A stretch of 64,000 bases of DNA from an uncultured Litoreibacter sp. (GCA_947494435.1 CANLUY010000002.1:496001-560000), one strand, 5' to 3'; shown: positions 1-8,484, counted from the stretch's first letter. A program made the numbers and translations. The notes: generated from the sequence alone by a model not told the origin.

Positions 1-40
1 GCGCACGCAAGGTGCAGCTAATAGGGACCGGAGGACCACC

Positions 41-952
41 ATGACGCAACTGCCCCAATCTATTGATGAGACGATCCATTTACTCGAAGGGCAAGACTAT
101 GTGTGCAGCCGCGCGCTTGCGACCGTTGTGTTTCTGTCCCTGCGTCTTGGACGCCCGCTGTTCCTTGAAGGCGAGGCCGGCACTGGGAAGACCGAGATTG
201 CCAAGGCAATGGCCGCAGCTTTGGGGCGCCGGTTGATCCGGTTGCAATGCTACGAGGGGCTTGACGCGTCGTCCGCAGTGTATGAATGGAACTTTCCGGC
301 GCAAATGGTGGCCATCCGCGCGGCGGAAGCTGCGGGCGGGGCGGATAAGAAAGCTCTGCAATCGGAGCTTTTCTCTGACGAGTATCTGACGGCACGGCCT
401 TTACTGGAGGCGATGCAACCTCAAGAAGGCGGGCCGCCGGTGCTGTTGATTGACGAACTTGATCGCACCGATGAACCGTTTGAGGCGTTTTTGCTGGAGG
501 CATTGTCGGACTTCCAAGTGACGATCCCGGAACTGGGAACGATCAAAGCGCAAGAAGCGCCCATTGTCATCCTGACCTCTAACCGGACGAGGGAGGTGCA
601 TGACGCGCTGAAGCGACGCTGTCTGTATCATTGGGTGGATTACCCGGACTTCGAGCGCGAGATGGAGATTCTCGCCGCTCGTGCGCCTGAAGCTCAAGAC
701 GCGCTGAGCCGCGAAATCGTGGCATTCGTTCAAAAATTGCGGACGGAAGATCTGTTCAAGAAGCCAGGGGTGGCTGAGACCATCGACTGGGCCAAATGCC
801 TGCTGGCGCTGGATGCAATTACCATGTCGCCAGAGGTTATTGCCGATACGCTTGGGGCTATCCTGAAATACCAAGATGATATTCAGAAAATCCAAGGCTC
901 TGAGGCGAAACGCATCCTTGATGAAGTGCGCGCAGAACTGACACCAGCATGA
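41..952 (+). CDS. MoxR-family AAA+ ATPase, CoxD-like
   Basis: 303-residue AAA+ ATPase of the MoxR family. A Walker A motif GEAGTGKT lies at residues 44-51 and a Walker B LLIDELD near 135-141. The ribosome site GGAGG (30-34) is six bases before the ATG. The next gene is a VWA-domain protein, and MoxR plus VWA pairs act as chaperones that mature metal enzymes. With the XdhC and molybdopterin genes that follow, the set matches coxD-coxE-coxF, which in CO-oxidising bacteria helps build the Mo/Cu centre of aerobic CO dehydrogenase. The CoxD role is inferred from order and family, because the structural coxMSL genes would lie left of the window. A TAA at 19-21 may end the preceding gene, but too little of it is present to identify. 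Confidence 0.85.
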   Translation: MTQLPQSIDETIHLLEGQDYVCSRALATVVFLSLRLGRPLFLEGEAGTGKTEIAKAMAAALGRRLIRLQCYEGLDASSAVYEWNFPAQMVAIRAAEAAGGADKKALQSELFSDEYLTARPLLEAMQPQEGGPPVLLIDELDRTDEPFEAFLLEALSDFQVTIPELGTIKAQEAPIVILTSNRTREVHDALKRRCLYHWVDYPDFEREMEILAARAPEAQDALSREIVAFVQKLRTEDLFKKPGVAETIDWAKCLLALDAITMSPEVIADTLGAILKYQDDIQKIQGSEAKRILDEVRAELTPA

Positions 953-1008
953 GCGTATCTGCCCCTGCATTAAGGCGTGGAGGTCAGGGGGCATCCCCGT
1001 AACTACTT

Positions 1009-2262
1009 GTGGCCAAATTCAATGCAATAGATATCCCCGAAGACGGGAAACTGGCCACCAATATCACGTGGTTCGCCCGTGCTTTGCGGGCTGCAGGTGT
1101 GCCGGTTGGCCCCGGAAGGGTGCTGGATGCAATCCGCGCGGTTGAGGCGGCGGGGTTCAGTCACAAGCGGGATTTCTTTTATACGTTGCAAGCCTGTTTT
1201 GTGTCCCGGCCAGAGCATCTGACGATCTTTGCGCAGACTTTCCGATTGTATTGGCGCGACCCGCGTTATCTGGAACACATGATCGCGGCCCTGTCGCCTG
1301 CGATCCGTGGTGTTCAGGAGGAACGCAAAGCAAAACCAGCGGAGAAACGTGCGGCTGAGGCCCTGCTGGACGGTGTGGATCGTGAGATCAACCAAACTGA
1401 AGATGAAGAAGACGGCACAGAGATAGAGATTGACGCCTCCCGCACAATGTCGGGCGAAGAGCGTTTGCGCTCTCTGGACTTTGAACAGATGAGCAATGCG
1501 GAAATGGCAGAGGCGAAAAGGATGCTGGCCAAGCTGCGCCTTCCGGTCAAACCGCTCCAGTCGCGAAGGTCGCAGATGTCGCCGCTTGGACAGAGCATTG
1601 ATGTGCGTGCGACTCTACGCGCCTCCATGCGCAATGGGGCGGAGATTCGGGACCTGAAGCGTAAGACGCCTCGTGTGCGCTGGCCGAACCTTGTCGCCCT
1701 TTGTGATATCTCCGGCTCCATGTCGCACTATTCCCGCGCGATGCTGCATTTTCTGCATGCCGTCTCAACAGAACAAGGGGCAGGTTGGGCAAAGGTGCAT
1801 GCGTTTACTTTCGGGACGCGCCTGACAAATATCACCCGCCACCTTAGAACCCGCGATGTGGACGCGGCTTTGGCGGCTGCAGGCGCTGAGGCTCAGGATT
1901 GGGAAGGCGGCACGCGAATTGGCGCCTGTCTGCATAGTTTCAATCAGGATTGGTCCCGCCGCGTGTTGGGGCAGGGGGCAGTCGTTCTTTTGATCACGGA
2001 CGGTTTGGATCGCGATGATCCGGATCAATTGGCGAAGGAAGCAGAGCGTTTGCACCTGTCGGCCCGTCAGGTGATCTGGCTGAACCCGCTTCTTCGGTGG
2101 GAACAGTTCGCGCCGAAAGCTAAAGGCATCGCGGCGATGTTGCCGCATGTCGATAGTTTTCGGGCGGGGCATAATGTGGCTTCCCTCGAAGGGTTGGCTG
2201 CGGCTATTGGGCGACCGGATGACACGGGCGAAAAACAACGACTGCTGCGAATGATCGGTTAA
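1009..2262 (+). CDS. VWA domain-containing protein, CoxE-like
   Basis: 417-residue protein of the CoxE/VWA family. The C-terminal half carries a von Willebrand A fold whose metal-ion-dependent adhesion site DISGSMS is at residues 233-239. The N-terminal half is helical and ends in an acidic linker (about 128-142). The start is GTG, because an in-frame TAA at 1000-1002 excludes anything earlier and the next in-frame candidates fall well inside the conserved part. No strong ribosome site is visible close to the GTG. It follows the MoxR ATPase by 56 bases and probably works with it as a chaperone pair inserting or modifying the metal site of a molybdenum hydroxylase. The partner enzyme is not in view. 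Confidence 0.82.
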   Translation: MAKFNAIDIPEDGKLATNITWFARALRAAGVPVGPGRVLDAIRAVEAAGFSHKRDFFYTLQACFVSRPEHLTIFAQTFRLYWRDPRYLEHMIAALSPAIRGVQEERKAKPAEKRAAEALLDGVDREINQTEDEEDGTEIEIDASRTMSGEERLRSLDFEQMSNAEMAEAKRMLAKLRLPVKPLQSRRSQMSPLGQSIDVRATLRASMRNGAEIRDLKRKTPRVRWPNLVALCDISGSMSHYSRAMLHFLHAVSTEQGAGWAKVHAFTFGTRLTNITRHLRTRDVDAALAAAGAEAQDWEGGTRIGACLHSFNQDWSRRVLGQGAVVLLITDGLDRDDPDQLAKEAERLHLSARQVIWLNPLLRWEQFAPKAKGIAAMLPHVDSFRAGHNVASLEGLAAAIGRPDDTGEKQRLLRMIG

Positions 2263-2338
2263 ATCCGCAGCATTCGGGTCGCTTGGGGCATGCCGAAGAT
2301 GGCACCTTCTTGCTGTAGATGTCAGCAGGAGAGAAGAC

Positions 2339-2803
2339 ATGAAAGCCCAAACATACGATCGCGAGTTTGTAGAAAAAGTGCGTGCCGGTGGCCCGGATGC
2401 GAATGGCCAAACAGCGGAATGCGTGATCTCTGACGGCGTTGGCAAACCGTGCCGGTGTTGCCTAAACACCGTTCCGGCGGGGGATGAGATGTTGATCCTT
2501 GCTGCCAGACCCTTTCCGGCGCCACAGCCCTATGCCGAACAGGGCCCGATCTTTCTATGCGCAAAGGACTGTACACCATGGCAGGAGGAGGGCACGCCGC
2601 CGATTTTGTTGGTGTCCAAAGAATATCTGATGAAAGCCTATTCTGCGGATGACCGGATCATCTATGGCACCGGACGCATAACACCTAAGGAGGAGGTTGA
2701 ACCCTATACAAACACGCTTTTCGCGCGCGAGGATGTCGCCTACATTGATGTGCGCTCTGCCGTGAATAATTGCTTCCTGACAAGGATCCCTCGTGACGAC
2801 TGA
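2339..2803 (+). CDS. DUF1203 domain-containing protein
   Basis: 154-residue protein recognised as DUF1203 from the CRCCL motif (about residues 38-42), the hydrophobic-Pro segment ending in EQGPIF, and the lone downstream Cys in LCAKDC. No signal peptide or membrane segment is visible, so it is probably cytoplasmic. The site AGGAGAG (2327-2333) lies five bases before the ATG. It overlaps the XdhC gene by 11 bases, so the two are translationally linked. The family function is unknown. Its place between coxE-like and xdhC/coxF-like genes suggests, but does not prove, a part in maturing or protecting a molybdenum enzyme; the clustered cysteines would fit metal or persulfide handling. Confidence 0.75.
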   Translation: MKAQTYDREFVEKVRAGGPDANGQTAECVISDGVGKPCRCCLNTVPAGDEMLILAARPFPAPQPYAEQGPIFLCAKDCTPWQEEGTPPILLVSKEYLMKAYSADDRIIYGTGRITPKEEVEPYTNTLFAREDVAYIDVRSAVNNCFLTRIPRDD

Positions 2804-3773
2804 CCCCGACAACATTCCCGCTATTGCCCTTGCGTGGCACCGCGATGGCACCGGCGCGGCACTTGCTACAGTGATCGAGACGTGGGGCTCGGCGCCGCGT
2901 CCGGTTGGCAGTCAGCTTGCCATTAGCGGGGCGGGTGATCTGATGGGCTCTGTCTCCGGCGGATGTGTTGAAGGTGCGGTCGTTGTTGAGGCGGTGGATG
3001 CCTTGGACGATGGACAGCCACGCTTGCTGGAATTCGGCGTCAGCGATGACGAAGCCTTCGCTGTCGGACTGGCGTGCGGCGGGACGATACGGATCATGGT
3101 CGAGCCGGTTTCTGCGATGTCGGAGGCCTTGCTCAGCGATTTGGTCGATGCGCGCGCGGCGCGGCAGGCCGTGGCTTATGTGGTTGATACGGAGCAATGG
3201 ACGCGCCGTCTTGTGAGGCCGGATGAGGGGTTTGGAGATCGTTTCCTGTCAGATAAATCCGGTTTCGAGGGGGCGGAGTTCGTGGGCGTCCACAATCCCC
3301 CTTTGCGTTTGGCCATCGTCGGCGCGGTCCACATTGCGCAACCCCTTGTGAGCATGGCGCGATTGGCGGGGTTTGATCCCGTGTTGATCGACCCGCGTGG
3401 CGCTTTTGCAAGTGAAAAACGGTTTCCCGGTGAGGTTTTGGTACATGACTGGCCGGATGAGGCGATCCGTGACTTTGCGCCGGACCATCGCTGCGCCATC
3501 GTAACGCTAAGCCATGATCCGAAGATCGACGACCCTGCCATTCACGAGGCGCTGGCGTCTGAGTGTTTCTATCTGGGGTGTCTGGGGTCCACTCGTACTC
3601 ATGCAAAACGCGTCACGCGTCTGAAGGAGGTGGGCTTTTCCGAGGATCAGATTGCCCGAATTCATGCCCCAGTCGGCTTGGATATCGGCGCAAAATCCCC
3701 TGCAGAAATCGCGGTCTCTATCATAGCGCAGATCACATTACGCCTGCGCGGCGCAAAGGGTCGTCCTTCGTGA
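2793..3773 (+). CDS. XdhC family protein (CoxF-like)
   Basis: 326-residue XdhC/CoxI-type protein. XdhC proteins bind molybdenum cofactor and help sulfurate it before insertion into xanthine dehydrogenase-type enzymes. The N-terminal XdhC domain has the family pattern GSAPRPVG followed by GSVSGGCVEG (about residues 33-57). The C-terminal half is the Rossmann-like XdhC_C domain (about 165-315), with LGCLGS near its end. The start is GTG with AAGGA six bases upstream (2782-2786), inside the end of the DUF1203 gene. The stop overlaps the next gene as GTGA. Position in the MoxR-VWA cluster makes CoxF the best guess over xanthine dehydrogenase service. Confidence 0.85.
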   Translation: MTTDPDNIPAIALAWHRDGTGAALATVIETWGSAPRPVGSQLAISGAGDLMGSVSGGCVEGAVVVEAVDALDDGQPRLLEFGVSDDEAFAVGLACGGTIRIMVEPVSAMSEALLSDLVDARAARQAVAYVVDTEQWTRRLVRPDEGFGDRFLSDKSGFEGAEFVGVHNPPLRLAIVGAVHIAQPLVSMARLAGFDPVLIDPRGAFASEKRFPGEVLVHDWPDEAIRDFAPDHRCAIVTLSHDPKIDDPAIHEALASECFYLGCLGSTRTHAKRVTRLKEVGFSEDQIARIHAPVGLDIGAKSPAEIAVSIIAQITLRLRGAKGRPS

Positions 3774-4768
3774 AATTTGGTCCTGTGCCAGTTGTTGGGG
3801 CGGAAGGCGGCATCCTTGCCCATTCCTTGCAGACCGGCAATTTGAGACTGAAAAAAGGGCGTGTCTTGTCTGGTGATGATATCGCCCAGTTGCTGAGAGC
3901 GGGTGTTACAGATGTGACCGTTGCGATGCTTGCAGCTGATGATGTCGAAGAAAATGAAGCGGCTTTCCGTGTGGCGAAAGCATTGGCCTGTGACGGCGAT
4001 CCGCTGATTGACCTGACAGACGCTTTTACAGGGCGGGTGAACGTGGTTGCGCGCGGGCCGGGCATTGCGAGGATAGACACGGGCGCGATTCACGCTCTGA
4101 ACCGATGCGATCCGATGATCACCTGCGCGACGGTTGCGCCGTTCACGCGGCTCGACAAGGGCAGTTTGATCGCGACAATCAAGATTATTTCTTATGCAGT
4201 CTGTGCGACCTCACTCGAACAAGCGGCGCAGATCTCCAACGCAATTGGTCTTACGCCGCCCGCTTTGAAAAATGCTTGTCTGATTGTGACGAAAACGTCT
4301 GCCTCCACGAAATCTGATAAGGGGGAGGCTGCTATTCGGGGCCGCCTAGACAGGTTGAATGTTGAGTTGTCTGAGGTTGTGACAGTGCCGCATAATTCCG
4401 AGGCGATTGGCACGGCGATTGCAGATGCAGCGCAGGATTTGGTTTTGATCCTTACTGCGTCCGCAACGTCTGACCTTCACGACGTGGCACCAAGTGCAGT
4501 GCGTATCGCTGGAGGGACCGTCGCGCGTTTTGGTATGCCGGTTGATCCCGGAAACTTGCTTTTCCTCGGGCGTATCGCAGGAAAACCAGTCATTGGATTG
4601 CCCGGCTGCGCGCGATCGCCCGCATTGAATGGGGCCGATTGGGTGTTGGAGCGCGAAGTGTGCGGTGTTGAAGTAACAAGTGCCGATATCGCTGCAATGG
4701 GCGTTGGCGGCTTGCTCAAAGAAATTCCGCAGCGGCCGCAGCCCCGCCGTGCACCACCAGAGACTTAA
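3770..4768 (+). CDS. Molybdopterin-binding protein (MoCF_biosynth domain)
   Basis: 332 residues. The reading frame is open much further upstream, but the true start is the GTG at 3770, which overlaps the XdhC stop as GTGA and begins the conserved VKFGPVPVVGAEGG. The protein resembles the standalone molybdopterin-binding proteins found beside xdhC/cox genes. The C-terminal part (about residues 165-330) has a MogA/MoeA-like fold with the end motif GLPGCARSP, typical of the family. It probably binds molybdopterin or nucleotide-activated cofactor, such as the cytidine dinucleotide form used by CO dehydrogenase-type enzymes. That cofactor assignment is inference. It is the last gene of the operon and faces infC tail to tail. 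Confidence 0.8.
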   Translation: MKFGPVPVVGAEGGILAHSLQTGNLRLKKGRVLSGDDIAQLLRAGVTDVTVAMLAADDVEENEAAFRVAKALACDGDPLIDLTDAFTGRVNVVARGPGIARIDTGAIHALNRCDPMITCATVAPFTRLDKGSLIATIKIISYAVCATSLEQAAQISNAIGLTPPALKNACLIVTKTSASTKSDKGEAAIRGRLDRLNVELSEVVTVPHNSEAIGTAIADAAQDLVLILTASATSDLHDVAPSAVRIAGGTVARFGMPVDPGNLLFLGRIAGKPVIGLPGCARSPALNGADWVLEREVCGVEVTSADIAAMGVGGLLKEIPQRPQPRRAPPET

Positions 4769-4771
4769 AAT

Positions 4772-4804
4772 AAAAAGGCCCCGCATCCATGCGGAGGCGG
4801 GGCC
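4772..4804 (-). terminator. Rho-independent terminator of infC
   Basis: A perfect 8-bp GC stem GGCCCCGC (4777-4784) with GCGGGGCC (4797-4804) and a 12-nt loop. Read on the minus strand the stem is followed by TTTTTATTTT, so it ends infC. On the plus strand there is no T run, so it may only weakly stop the molybdopterin operon. Confidence 0.85.
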
Positions 4805-4828
4805 ATCGTGTCTTGATCTGATCTGCGA

Positions 4829-5374
4829 CTAGGTCTTCAGCGGTCCGATCAGCATAATCATCTGACGGCCTTCCATCTTGGGGAAGTTCTCTACCTTGCC
4901 TTTGCCTTCTGTGTCGGCTGCAACCCGTTCCAGAAGCTCGCGGCCCAAGTTCAGGTGTGCCATTTCGCGACCGCGGAACCGCAGGGTGACTTTCACTTTA
5001 TCACCGTTCTCCAAGAACTTGAAAACATTGCGCATTTTTACATCGTAGTCATTCGTATCCGTGTTCGGACGGAACTTGACTTCTTTGATCTCGATGGTCT
5101 TCTGCTTCTTGCGCGCTTCAGCTTCTTTTTTCTGCTGTTCGTATTTGAACTTGCCGAAATCCATGATCTTGCAGACGGGCGGATTGGCATTTGGCGAAAT
5201 TTCGACAAGGTCCAATCCAGCGTCATCAGCCATTTGCATGGCGCGGCTTGGCGTCACAACGCCAACGTTTTCGCCTTCGGCGCCGATCAGGCGAATTTCA
5301 GCAGAGTTGATCCGGTCATTGACGCGGGGTCCTGTGTCGCGCTGCGGGGGCGCGTTGTGGGGTCTGCGGGCTAT
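4829..5374 (-). CDS. infC: Translation initiation factor IF-3
   Basis: 181 residues when started at the AUA codon at 5374-5372. IF-3 binds the 30S subunit and enforces start-codon choice. The IF3-N domain (about 15-85) has RVNDRI and [15 protein letters not shown], and IF3-C follows with EVKFRP and IGPLK at the end. The only canonical start in frame is a GTG at 5257, which would remove 39 residues of the N domain. Upstream, an in-frame TAA comes ten codons before the AUA with no ATG, GTG or TTG between. AAGGA lies eight bases before the AUA. A non-AUG start is a known hallmark of infC autoregulation, because IF-3 discriminates against such starts on its own message. A second AUA at 5383 is less likely as it abuts the AAGGA. 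Confidence 0.93.
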   Translation of the reverse strand: MARRPHNAPPQRDTGPRVNDRINSAEIRLIGAEGENVGVVTPSRAMQMADDAGLDLVEISPNANPPVCKIMDFGKFKYEQQKKEAEARKKQKTIEIKEVKFRPNTDTNDYDVKMRNVFKFLENGDKVKVTLRFRGREMAHLNLGRELLERVAADTEGKGKVENFPKMEGRQMIMLIGPLKT

Positions 5375-5570
5375 GGGAGCTATCCTTGTATGGTTTGTAT
5401 GTTACGAGTGCGGAAGGTAAGGCCCTGCGACCTATGGTTCAAGCGGGTTTTGGCCGAAAAGAGGGAAAAGGGGAACCTTTCGCGATTTTGGCCCGTTGTT
5501 CATGCCACACGGTTGGCATAAGTCAGCCGAGAGGGGGCGGTTTGCCCCGCAAAACATAAGGAATTCGAAA

Positions 5571-6365
5571 ATGCGTAAGCACGTTGTATCTGCTTTTGTT
5601 CTAGCCGCTGTTCTCGGGATGACCTCCGTCGCCCCTGCATCAGCTCTTGGCTGGCTCTTTGGCGACGACGAAGCCGCCGAAGCCGCGAAAGTCGCAGAAG
5701 AAGAAGCTGCGAAAGCTGCTGAAGAAGCCAAGGCTGCAGAGGAAGCGGCAGCGAAAGCTGCAGAGGAGGCGAAGGCTGCGGAAGAAGCGGCCGCAAAGCA
5801 AGCAGAGGAAGAGGCAGCCAAAGCTGCTGAAGCTGCGAAATTGGCTGAAGAGGAAGCCGCCAAAGCCGCGGAAGAAGCTGCTGCAAAAGTTGAAGCAGAA
5901 GCCGCAGCCGCCGCAAAAGTTGCAGAGGAAGAAGCTGCAAAACTGGCGGAAGAAGCCAAGATGAAAGCTGAAGAAGAAGCCAAAGCCGCAGAAGCTGCCG
6001 CTGCCGAGGCTGCGACTGAGGCGCAAGAGAAAGTCGAAGAAGCGATCGAGGCGACGACTGAGGCTGCAACAGAAGCGACGGAATCTGCAGCGGAAACCAC
6101 GACTGAGGCCGCTACTGAAGCAACCACGGAAGCAACCGACACAACCGAAGCGGCAACAGATACACCTGAAGCCGGCACGGAAGAAGCACAAGACGCGCTG
6201 ACTGTTGGCGGGTTTGATTACGACACGGTTGTCGGTTTGATTGACGAAAACGTCTCCAACCCCCTTCTAAACACGACACTGAAGACAGGTGTTGATGCAG
6301 CGCGTGACAATCCAGAGCTGCTCAAAGCCGCACTGGACGCTGTGAGAAGCGCGATCGGTCAATAA
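5571..6365 (+). CDS. Exported Ala/Glu-rich helical repeat protein
   Basis: 264 residues. Signal peptide MRKHVVSAFVLAAVLGMTSV ends in PASA at residue 25. Residues about 35-175 are almost only Ala, Glu and Lys in EEAAKAAEEA-type units, predicting one long rigid helix or coiled coil, as in the TolA stalk. Residues about 175-212 are Thr/Ala/Glu-rich, and the last 50 residues form a different, probably folded segment starting near GGFDYDTVVG. The frame is open upstream, but the ATG at 5571 has TAAGGA just before it and starts the signal peptide. A periplasmic spacer or envelope-linking role is a guess. It is monocistronic: divergent from infC and closed by a strong terminator. Confidence 0.8.
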   Translation: MRKHVVSAFVLAAVLGMTSVAPASALGWLFGDDEAAEAAKVAEEEAAKAAEEAKAAEEAAAKAAEEAKAAEEAAAKQAEEEAAKAAEAAKLAEEEAAKAAEEAAAKVEAEAAAAAKVAEEEAAKLAEEAKMKAEEEAKAAEAAAAEAATEAQEKVEEAIEATTEAATEATESAAETTTEAATEATTEATDTTEAATDTPEAGTEEAQDALTVGGFDYDTVVGLIDENVSNPLLNTTLKTGVDAARDNPELLKAALDAVRSAIGQ

Positions 6366-6387
6366 GACTTTAACTTACACAAACCAA

Positions 6388-6423
6388 AACCCGCGCCGAA
6401 GATGTTCGGCGCGGGTTTTTTCG
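6388..6423 (+). terminator. Strong Rho-independent terminator
   Basis: A perfect 13-bp stem AACCCGCGCCGAA (6388-6400) with TTCGGCGCGGGTT (6405-6417) and loop GATG, followed by six T on the plus strand. It ends the Ala/Glu-rich protein gene and, as the left flank is A-rich, may also stop fpr from the other side. Confidence 0.93.
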
Positions 6424-6438
6424 TTCTAGCGTCGTAAT

Positions 6439-7287
6439 TTAGCCAACGAAGGCTTTCTCCACGACATAGTGTTTCGGATCGCTATTTGCGCCTTCCTCAA
6501 GCCCGAAGCCTTCAAGGATTTCTTTGAGGTCTGTGTTCAATCCCATCGAGCCACAGACCATCGCGCGATCTGTCTCTGCTGACATGCCGTCAATGTCGAG
6601 GTCTGCGAAGAGGGACCCATCCGTCAGGCGCGTCGTGATCCGGCCCATAACTGGGCTCTCTTCCCGGGTGGTGGTCGGGTAATAGACCAGCTTTTTCAGA
6701 TTCTCTTCGCCCAAAAGCTCGCCCATCATTTCGTCTGAATGCAGGTTCTCAATAAGCTGCTTTCCATATTCCAATTCCGCCACATCGCGGCAGGTATGGG
6801 CCATGATAATCTGGTCATAATCCTCGAATGTCTGCGGATCGCGCAGAAGCGAAGCGAAAGGTGCAAAGCCGGTGCCGGTGGCGAAGAACCACAAGCGCTT
6901 GCCCGGAAGCAGCGCGTCATGGACCAAAGTGCCCACGGGTTTGGGGCGCAGAATGATCTGATCGCCGGGCTGGATATGCTGCAGTTTCGAGGTCAAGGGG
7001 CCGTCCTGAACCTTGATCGAGTAGAACTCCAGCTCCTCATCCCAGCTTGGCGATGCGATGGAATAGGCGCGCAGAAGTGGTTTTTGTTTGCCGGTCTCTG
7101 GGTGTGGATCGCCCATCAGGCCAATCATAACAAACTCTCCTGAGCGGAAGCGTAGGGACGCAGGACGCGTCACGCGGAAGGAGAAAAGCCTGTCAGTCCA
7201 GTGCTTTACCTCAGTCACAGTTTGCGCGTCGGGCAGGGTTGGCACTGCTTTTACAGGGGCGTTCATAGCGGTTACTTCATTCATCAT
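6439..7287 (-). CDS. fpr: Ferredoxin--NADP+ reductase
   Basis: 282-residue flavoprotein of the bacterial FNR (Fpr) type. It moves electrons between NADPH and ferredoxin or flavodoxin. The FAD-binding barrel occupies about residues 30-130 with RAYSIASP, and the NADP-binding domain follows with FATGTGFAPF and MVCGSMG. The C-terminus ends in AFVG, a short aromatic-containing tail as in the subclass I bacterial enzymes. The ATG at 7287 is used; ATGs at 7284 and 7266 are possible, and no clear ribosome site decides. It lies 64 bases after the sulfur-assimilation operon on the same strand, so it could be read through from it and supply electrons to sulfite reductase, but it may have its own promoter. 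Confidence 0.88.
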   Translation of the reverse strand: MMNEVTAMNAPVKAVPTLPDAQTVTEVKHWTDRLFSFRVTRPASLRFRSGEFVMIGLMGDPHPETGKQKPLLRAYSIASPSWDEELEFYSIKVQDGPLTSKLQHIQPGDQIILRPKPVGTLVHDALLPGKRLWFFATGTGFAPFASLLRDPQTFEDYDQIIMAHTCRDVAELEYGKQLIENLHSDEMMGELLGEENLKKLVYYPTTTREESPVMGRITTRLTDGSLFADLDIDGMSAETDRAMVCGSMGLNTDLKEILEGFGLEEGANSDPKHYVVEKAFVG

Positions 7288-7351
7288 TGTCTAGCGCGGT
7301 TGACACCACGCCCTCTATTTAGCTGGGAATATCTGGTTCGGGAAGTGCGGT

Positions 7352-7765
7352 TCAGGCGCGCAGTCGGCTCTGGTAGTTATGGGCTTTCCAATCGGCGCGG
7401 GCCAACCATTGCCGCTCCGGCTGGCGGGCGGCCAGATCATCGGTGATTTCGACCTCATCAAAGCCGGAGCGGCGCGCCATTGCATATTGATCCGCAATGA
7501 CATGGCCGTTCGCGCGCAAGCGGCCCTCATAGCCCATCAGGCGCAGGCGGCGCGCGATGGTGAAGCCGCGCCCGTCAGCAGAAGACGGAAACTCCACACG
7601 GATCATGTCGATCTCGCTCAACCGATTGGCCAGCCCTGCGGGATCAGCATCGCTTGGGACGTCCACGCAGCAGGCCGTATCATTTGCGGGCAGGTCGTCC
7701 AGCGGGGTGAAACCACGGTTCCAATCATCGGTCACGAAGCCCGTATCTTGTACCAAAACGCTCAT
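7352..7765 (-). CDS. DUF934 family protein of sulfite reduction clusters
   Basis: 137 residues from the ATG at 7765, which overlaps the cysH stop as ATGA; an upstream in-frame ATG at 7840 would run into cysH and is not needed. The protein belongs to DUF934, a family of unknown activity found almost always beside cysI and cysH. The pattern FPSSADGRGF followed by RRLRLMGYEGRLRANGHVIAD (given here only as landmarks near the middle) is characteristic. No membrane segment is seen. By context it serves assimilatory sulfate reduction, perhaps in assembling or feeding the siroheme sulfite reductase. Confidence 0.85.
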   Translation of the reverse strand: MSVLVQDTGFVTDDWNRGFTPLDDLPANDTACCVDVPSDADPAGLANRLSEIDMIRVEFPSSADGRGFTIARRLRLMGYEGRLRANGHVIADQYAMARRSGFDEVEITDDLAARQPERQWLARADWKAHNYQSRLRA

Positions 7766-8484
7766 GCTGCGTTCTCCTGTCTGATGGCCTTGCCATTCTC
7801 GAAATGAATGCCGCATTCGGATTTTTCCATTCCACGCCAACGGCCTGCGCGGGGATCTTCACCTTCAGCCACCTTTGTGGTGCAGGGCGCACAACCGATG
7901 GACTTGAATCCATGGCTGACCAACGGGTGACGCGGCAAATCATGGGTGTCTATGTAGTCCGCGATCATCTCAGGTGTCCAATCGGCCAACGGATTGATCT
8001 TGATCCGCGCGCCATCGTCTTTCTCATAAAGCGGCAGTTGGGCGCGTTGCCCGCCTTGCACGCGCTTGCGTCCGGTGATCCAACCGCCAAAGCCCTGCAG
8101 GGCCTCTTCTAACGGTTCGGTCTTGCGCAATGTGCAGCAGGCGTCCGTGTCGAATGTATGCAGGATACCGTCGACATCCCGCTCCATCAGCTTGGCACGA
8201 GACGGGCGAATGACGCGCATATCTCTCAGGCCAAGTTGCTCTGCGACCTGTTGCTGATAGGCGAGCGTTTCGGGGAACAGCATTTCTGTGTCCAAAAACA
8301 GCACTGGCGTATCCGGATTGATCTGCGCCACCATGTGCAACAGCACGACGCTTTCCGCGCCGAAGCTGGAGACCAAAGCGACCTGTTCGATTTGCACGTC
8401 ATCAAGCGCGTGTTTCAGGATGGTCTGCGCATCGCTTTTGCGATGCAACAGGGTGCGGCGTTCGGCGAGTTCTTTAAGCGGCAT
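7762..8484 (-). CDS. cysH: Assimilatory phosphoadenylyl/adenylyl-sulfate reductase
   Basis: 240 residues from the ATG at 8484, whose frame overlaps the end of cysI by 11 bases. It reduces APS or PAPS to sulfite with thioredoxin. The catalytic tail ECGIH is near the C-terminus. The protein also has the CC (DACCTLRK) and CxxC (IGCAPC) pairs that bind a 4Fe-4S cluster, which marks the bacterial APS-using type over the cluster-free PAPS reductase of enterics. The sulfate-nucleotide binding segment SSFGAES is near the start. It is fourth in the cysG-DUF2849-cysI-cysH-DUF934 operon. Confidence 0.92.
   Translation of the reverse strand: MPLKELAERRTLLHRKSDAQTILKHALDDVQIEQVALVSSFGAESVVLLHMVAQINPDTPVLFLDTEMLFPETLAYQQQVAEQLGLRDMRVIRPSRAKLMERDVDGILHTFDTDACCTLRKTEPLEEALQGFGGWITGRKRVQGGQRAQLPLYEKDDGARIKINPLADWTPEMIADYIDTHDLPRHPLVSHGFKSIGCAPCTTKVAEGEDPRAGRWRGMEKSECGIHFENGKAIRQENAA

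Noticed and set aside
5432-6178. Minus-strand low-complexity Ser/Ala frame
   Set aside because: Mirror of the Ala/Glu-rich protein repeats; no start site or domain.
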